Assembly (NCBI GenBank): GCA_012523785.1
Contig: JAAYTH010000031.1
Location: 1-35,851 of the forward strand
DNA from: Bacillota bacterium
GTDB taxonomy: Bacteria > Bacillota > DTU030
Direction of reading: 5' to 3'
DNA: 35,851 nt
The position numbers and the translations under genes were made by a program. This document shows, in pieces, positions 33,440 through 35,851 of the stretch (the first letter of the stretch is position 1; every line of letters begins with the position of its first letter). Below the pieces are notes generated by a model. The model was not told the origin of the DNA. It saw nothing but the letters and a program-made list of their open reading frames with translations, and did no database searches.

Positions 33440-33625
33440 ATGGCTGAATATGTAGTGGAAATCGACCAGCATGGCAATGTCAACCTGCCCCAGGGAGTTA
33501 GGGAAGAGCTACAAGTGCGAGAAGGTGATAATTTAATCTTCCGTGCTAAAGAGGGGAAGATAGAAGTGGAAAAATACCCTCAGAATATTTACGATCACCA
33601 AGATATATTGACCATGGTCGAATAG
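33440..33625 (+). CDS. AbrB/MazE/SpoVT-type small DNA-binding protein
   Basis: A 61-aa protein made mostly of one AbrB swapped-hairpin domain: VVEIDQHGNVNLPQGVREELQVREGDNLIFRAKEGKIEVEKY, with the typical V-x-L-P-x-x-V-R-x-x-L and G-D-x-L/I-x-x-R spacing. Members are transition-state regulators or antitoxins. No toxin gene is adjacent, so a free-standing regulator is more likely than a MazE-type antitoxin, but this is open. ATG 33440 has GGAGGAGG six to seven bases upstream. A palindrome and an inverted repeat precede it. Confidence 0.8.
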   Translation: MAEYVVEIDQHGNVNLPQGVREELQVREGDNLIFRAKEGKIEVEKYPQNIYDHQDILTMVE

Positions 33626-33659
33626 TTGAAATCCGGTACTGTCTAAAGTATTATATAAT
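33626..33659 (+). promoter_or_regulatory. Weak promoter candidate before the ferredoxin gene
   Basis: A perfect TATAAT (33654-33659) lies 41 bases before the ferredoxin start. The only -35-like hexamer upstream, TTGAAA (33626-33631), is 22 bases away, too far for a normal sigma-A promoter without an activator. Confidence 0.35.
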
Positions 33660-33699
33660 GGGAACCGGGGAAAAATATTATAGACTGGGAGATGATCAC

Positions 33700-33891
33700 A
33701 TGAAGGTATATGTTGATCAGGACTTGTGTATAGCTTGTGGGCTTTGTATAGACATATGCCCCACCGTTTTTGACTGGAATGAAGATGGAAATGCTGAAGC
33801 CATTGAAGAAGAGGTTCCAGAAGATGTGGAGGAAGAAGTGCAGGAGGCAATGGATAGCTGTCCGGTAGATGCCATTCAGGAAGTTGAGTAA
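33700..33891 (+). CDS. Single-cluster [4Fe-4S] ferredoxin
   Basis: A 63-aa electron carrier. C10-x-x-C13-x-x-C16 and C54 (DSCPVDAI) supply one [4Fe-4S] cluster. C20 (DICP) corresponds to the cysteine that, in Thermotoga and Desulfovibrio monocluster ferredoxins, forms a disulfide with a central cysteine; that partner is missing here, so C20 is unpaired. The middle segment (about 33-52) is very acidic. ATG 33700 follows GGGAGA; the frame is open to 33658, over the -10. Redox partner unknown. Confidence 0.93.
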   Translation: MKVYVDQDLCIACGLCIDICPTVFDWNEDGNAEAIEEEVPEDVEEEVQEAMDSCPVDAIQEVE

Positions 33892-33914
33892 GGGGCAAGA
33901 CATATTATAATTAT

Positions 33915-33938
33915 GAGGCCGCCGGAAAAGGCGGCCTC
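33915..33938. terminator. Hairpin between convergent ferredoxin and tenA genes
   Basis: A perfect nine-base stem GAGGCCGCC / GGCGGCCTC with a GGAAAA loop lies between the convergent genes. Neither side has a full T run (CGCTTT on the plus side), so it may act as a weak bidirectional terminator. Confidence 0.6.
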
Positions 33939-33967
33939 CGCTTTAGATACCTTTGACAGAAAGAATA

Positions 33968-34636
33968 TCAATATTTCCACTCTTCCAGAATGTGGGCCAT
34001 TTCCCAGAACATGGACTCATATTTACTGCTGATTAAGAAGGCCTCCTTCATGGCCTCCCTTTCCTCTGCACCGGCATCTAGAGCGTACTTCTCTGTTAAT
34101 CTTTTGCTCCACTCAACCAGATCAGCGAATTCCGGAGAGGAATACATTTTTATCCAGTCCCGATATGGATTGTTCTCAGTAGTATCCCCAACGGCCTGCA
34201 GCCTGGTGCCTATCTCATAAAAACCCCAAAAACAAGGAAGTAGGGCAGCTATGGTAATTCCAACTGTTTCAATAGCACCGGTCCGGACCAAAAAATCGGT
34301 ATAACCTTGACATGTGGGTGATTTCTCTAATGTGTCCAGTTCTTGCACATCGATCCCAAACCGAGAACAGTAGCTCCGATGAAGGCTCATTTCAGTGTTG
34401 AGGACCCCATCCACCAATCTGGCGAAATCCTGCATGTCCGCCAATTCCCGGGCTTTAGCCCCGGCCAGCGCAAAAACCCGTGCATAGTCCTTCAGATATA
34501 CATAATCCTGTTTGATCCAGTATATGTACTTCTCCCTTTCAAGGGAGCCATCCCCGATACCGGTTATAAAGGGATGGTGGTGCCAGTTGTCCCAGACATC
34601 CTGGGCGTAATTGCGCAATTCGTTGCAGAAGCTCAC
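33968..34636 (-). CDS. tenA: TenA-family thiaminase II (aminopyrimidine aminohydrolase)
   Basis: TenA hydrolyses aminopyrimidine breakdown products of thiamine, returning the pyrimidine to thiamine biosynthesis. With the GTG at 34636 as first codon the protein is 222 aa and the nucleophile falls at C135 (LLPCFWGFYEIG) and the acid at D44 (KQDY), the numbers of Bacillus TenA as I recall them. Y47 and Y112 are present, as is the C-terminal KYESMFWEMA with the conserved glutamate. The residue four after C135 is Phe, with Tyr next to it, where I expect Tyr. AGGAGG is eight bases upstream; the earlier GTG at 34645 overlaps it. A TPP riboswitch lies upstream on the same strand. Confidence 0.95.
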   Translation of the reverse strand: MSFCNELRNYAQDVWDNWHHHPFITGIGDGSLEREKYIYWIKQDYVYLKDYARVFALAGAKARELADMQDFARLVDGVLNTEMSLHRSYCSRFGIDVQELDTLEKSPTCQGYTDFLVRTGAIETVGITIAALLPCFWGFYEIGTRLQAVGDTTENNPYRDWIKMYSSPEFADLVEWSKRLTEKYALDAGAEEREAMKEAFLISSKYESMFWEMAHILEEWKY

Positions 34637-34762
34637 AGTACTCACCTCCTTTTGTTATGTAATTCTATATGTTTTCCGGATTTCCACCTGCCGACGACAT
34701 ACCTTTGGGTCACCTTGGCGTGATACCATACTGGAAACAGATGTTACTTACCACAAGAAGGC

Positions 34763-34796
34763 AATAAAAATACTCTCCCTATTGTGGAGAGCTATT
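34763..34796 (-). terminator. Riboswitch-controlled terminator before tenA
   Basis: On the minus strand a CTCTCC / GGGAGAG stem with an ACAATA loop is followed by TATTTTTATT. It lies between the TPP aptamer and tenA, about 85 bases after the aptamer, so it is the likely expression platform. Confidence 0.8.
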
Positions 34797-34880
34797 GTTT
34801 AAAATGCCTTTAGGGTTTGGGTATAATCATTGTCTTACCCTTTAGCCGGGCAAAAGTGCTTACAAGATTATAATTATATA

Positions 34881-34968
34881 TCCCTCCGCTGGTATTACCC
34901 AGATCAGGTAATATGGGTCTGAACCTATTTAGGCCCACTCTCAGCTGTGATTTAGCTCCCCATCCCAT
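34881..34968 (-). promoter_or_regulatory. TPP riboswitch aptamer
   Basis: Read on the minus strand, the region has GGGGAGCT, CAGCTGAGA, and ACCTGATCTGGGTAATACCAGCGGAGGGA (positions 34881-34909): the conserved CUGAGA and CUGAUC-UGG-UAAUACCAGCG-GGA signature of the thiamine pyrophosphate aptamer, including the P3 stem GGGCCTAAATAGGTTC-AGACCC. It lies upstream of tenA on the same strand. High TPP should favour the terminator at 34763-34796 and reduce TenA expression. Confidence 0.95.
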
Positions 34969-35011
34969 GTATTTAGTTAGAAGGAGGCAATAGTATATTT
35001 CCACCATCTAA

Positions 35012-35040
35012 AAGCTATCACACCGTGGAGTGGCTGTCAA
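35012..35040 (-). promoter_or_regulatory. Sigma-A promoter of the TPP riboswitch-tenA unit
   Basis: On the minus strand a perfect TTGACA (35040-35035), 17-base spacer, extended TGA and TAGCTT (35017-35012). The -10 is weak but the extended element compensates. Transcription would begin about 35 bases before the aptamer. Confidence 0.65.
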
Positions 35041-35081
35041 GGGCTAAAAGGGGGCAAAAATTTGTTAGAAAGGGGATTTAG

Positions 35082-35825
35082 ATGGAAAAGGTTTTTAAGG
35101 GAAAGGAAATTGATCTTGCCGTGGGTGAGTTGGCATCATTACTTAAGAAGGCAAAAAAAACAGTTATTCTTACCGGGGCCGGTATGGATACAGAAAGCAA
35201 TATTCCCGATTTCCGCAGCAAAAATGGTTGGTGGAAGAAGATTGATCCCAGGATGGTGGCAAGTACTGAAAGCCTTTACAATGATTATTCCTTATTTCAC
35301 GAATTCTATCTTATGCGTATTAAGCTATTGGAAGGAATTGTGCCCCATGAAGGTCATTATATTATAGCCGATTTAGAAAAAAGAGGGATGATTAAAAGCG
35401 TTGTTACTCAAAATGTGGCTGGCTTACACACAGTAGCAGGAAATCAAAATGTGTACGAACTTCATGGGAATATTAAAAGCATCCGCTGCGACGGCTGCAA
35501 TCAAGGAGCAAAACTGGAGGATTTCTTTGCCGGAAAGGACTGTACATCCTGTGGCGCAAGGGCTCTACGACCCAATGTCGTTTTGTTTGGTGAAACTTTG
35601 CCTCCCCAGGTCTGGGAAGATGCGGTGGGTGATATTAAGTCTTGTGATTTACTAATAGTGATAGGAACTAGCTTAGAGGTTTATCCGGTTAATCAGCTGC
35701 CGCTATGGGCCAGGGGAAAGACAGTCTTTATTAACAATGAAGACCGGGGTGCCGGTTATCCCTTTGACCTTAGAATTATTGGTAAAGCGGGGGAGGTTCT
35801 AAGAAAGTTGCAGGAAAAGTTATAA
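35082..35825 (+). CDS. Sir2-family NAD-dependent protein deacylase, variant motif type
   Basis: Sirtuins remove acyl groups from lysine using NAD. The 247-aa protein has GAGMDTESNIPDFRS at 32-46, TQNVAGLH at 109-116, catalytic H128 in ELHGN, the zinc cysteines C136, C139, C154 and C157, NVVLFGE at 165-171, GTSLEVYP at 195-202 and a final I-x-G-x-A segment. Canonical sirtuins read GAG-I-S-x-x-S-G-I-P-D-F-R and TQN-I-D; here the S after GAG-M is D, G40 is N, and the nicotinamide-pocket Asp at 113 is Ala. The catalytic His and Asn111 remain. These differences may define a subfamily or weaken deacylation. The start has AGAAAGGGGA upstream. No partner gene lies between it and the window end; 35826-35851 has no gene. 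Confidence 0.9.
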   Translation: MEKVFKGKEIDLAVGELASLLKKAKKTVILTGAGMDTESNIPDFRSKNGWWKKIDPRMVASTESLYNDYSLFHEFYLMRIKLLEGIVPHEGHYIIADLEKRGMIKSVVTQNVAGLHTVAGNQNVYELHGNIKSIRCDGCNQGAKLEDFFAGKDCTSCGARALRPNVVLFGETLPPQVWEDAVGDIKSCDLLIVIGTSLEVYPVNQLPLWARGKTVFINNEDRGAGYPFDLRIIGKAGEVLRKLQEKL

Positions 35826-35851
35826 TTTGCCCCGGGTATGTTATTATGATG

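Noticed and set aside
34810-35007. 65-codon minus-strand frame
   Set aside because: It runs through the TPP riboswitch, which explains the sequence.

Overview
The window comes from an endospore-forming Firmicute, most likely class Clostridia (a Peptococcaceae/Desulfotomaculum-like gene order). It carries spoIIGA-sigE-sigG, a SpoVD-type transpeptidase, sepF, divIVA and mraZ, a MurE with the meso-diaminopimelate-type DNPR motif, strong AGGAGG-like ribosome sites and many GTG/TTG starts. Nearly all genes lie on the + strand. No tRNA, rRNA, CRISPR array or insertion sequence was seen.

1-1378: the end of a type III-B CRISPR (Cmr) operon, with the 3' part of cmr5 and a cmr6. The Cmr6 protein starts with a complete cold-shock domain, the most unusual protein architecture here. 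1486-2024: a HutP-family gene and a terminator.

2068-17421: the division and cell wall (dcw) cluster, mraZ-rsmH-ftsL-spoVD-murE-murF-mraY-murD-ftsW-murG-murC-ftsQ-ftsZ. It is preceded by a 10-bp-phased MraZ operator. ftsA and murB are absent from it. 17606-20703: the sporulation sigma block spoIIGA-sigE-sigG plus a small secreted protein. It has a candidate Spo0A-type promoter before spoIIGA and a good sigma-F-type promoter before sigG. 20786-26071: the ylm-like division segment ylmC-pgeF-hlyD-like-yggS-sepF-proC-divIVA.

26089-30061: rpmE, a DUF1385 (YqhQ) membrane protein, a single-domain CHR transporter, prfA and prmC. 30202-30471 (minus): a yqhV-like gene. 30472-30964 is a divergent intergenic region with a perfect palindrome, a promoter candidate and a strongly structured leader. 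It precedes an FAD oxidoreductase and a DUF1667 gene.

32744-35851: cobO (corrinoid adenosylation), an AbrB-like regulator whose leader can pair with its own ribosome site, a ferredoxin, tenA on the minus strand under a TPP riboswitch, and a variant sirtuin.

The core of the window makes lipid II precursors (MurC-G, MraY), polymerises and crosslinks them at the septum (FtsW, SpoVD, FtsL, FtsQ), and positions the Z ring (FtsZ, SepF, DivIVA). The sigma-E/sigma-G genes follow directly, so division and sporulation functions sit in one block. The best candidates for undescribed biology are the cold-shock-domain Cmr6, the structured leader at 30812-30920, the leader of the AbrB-like gene, and the HlyD-like membrane protein inside the division cluster.
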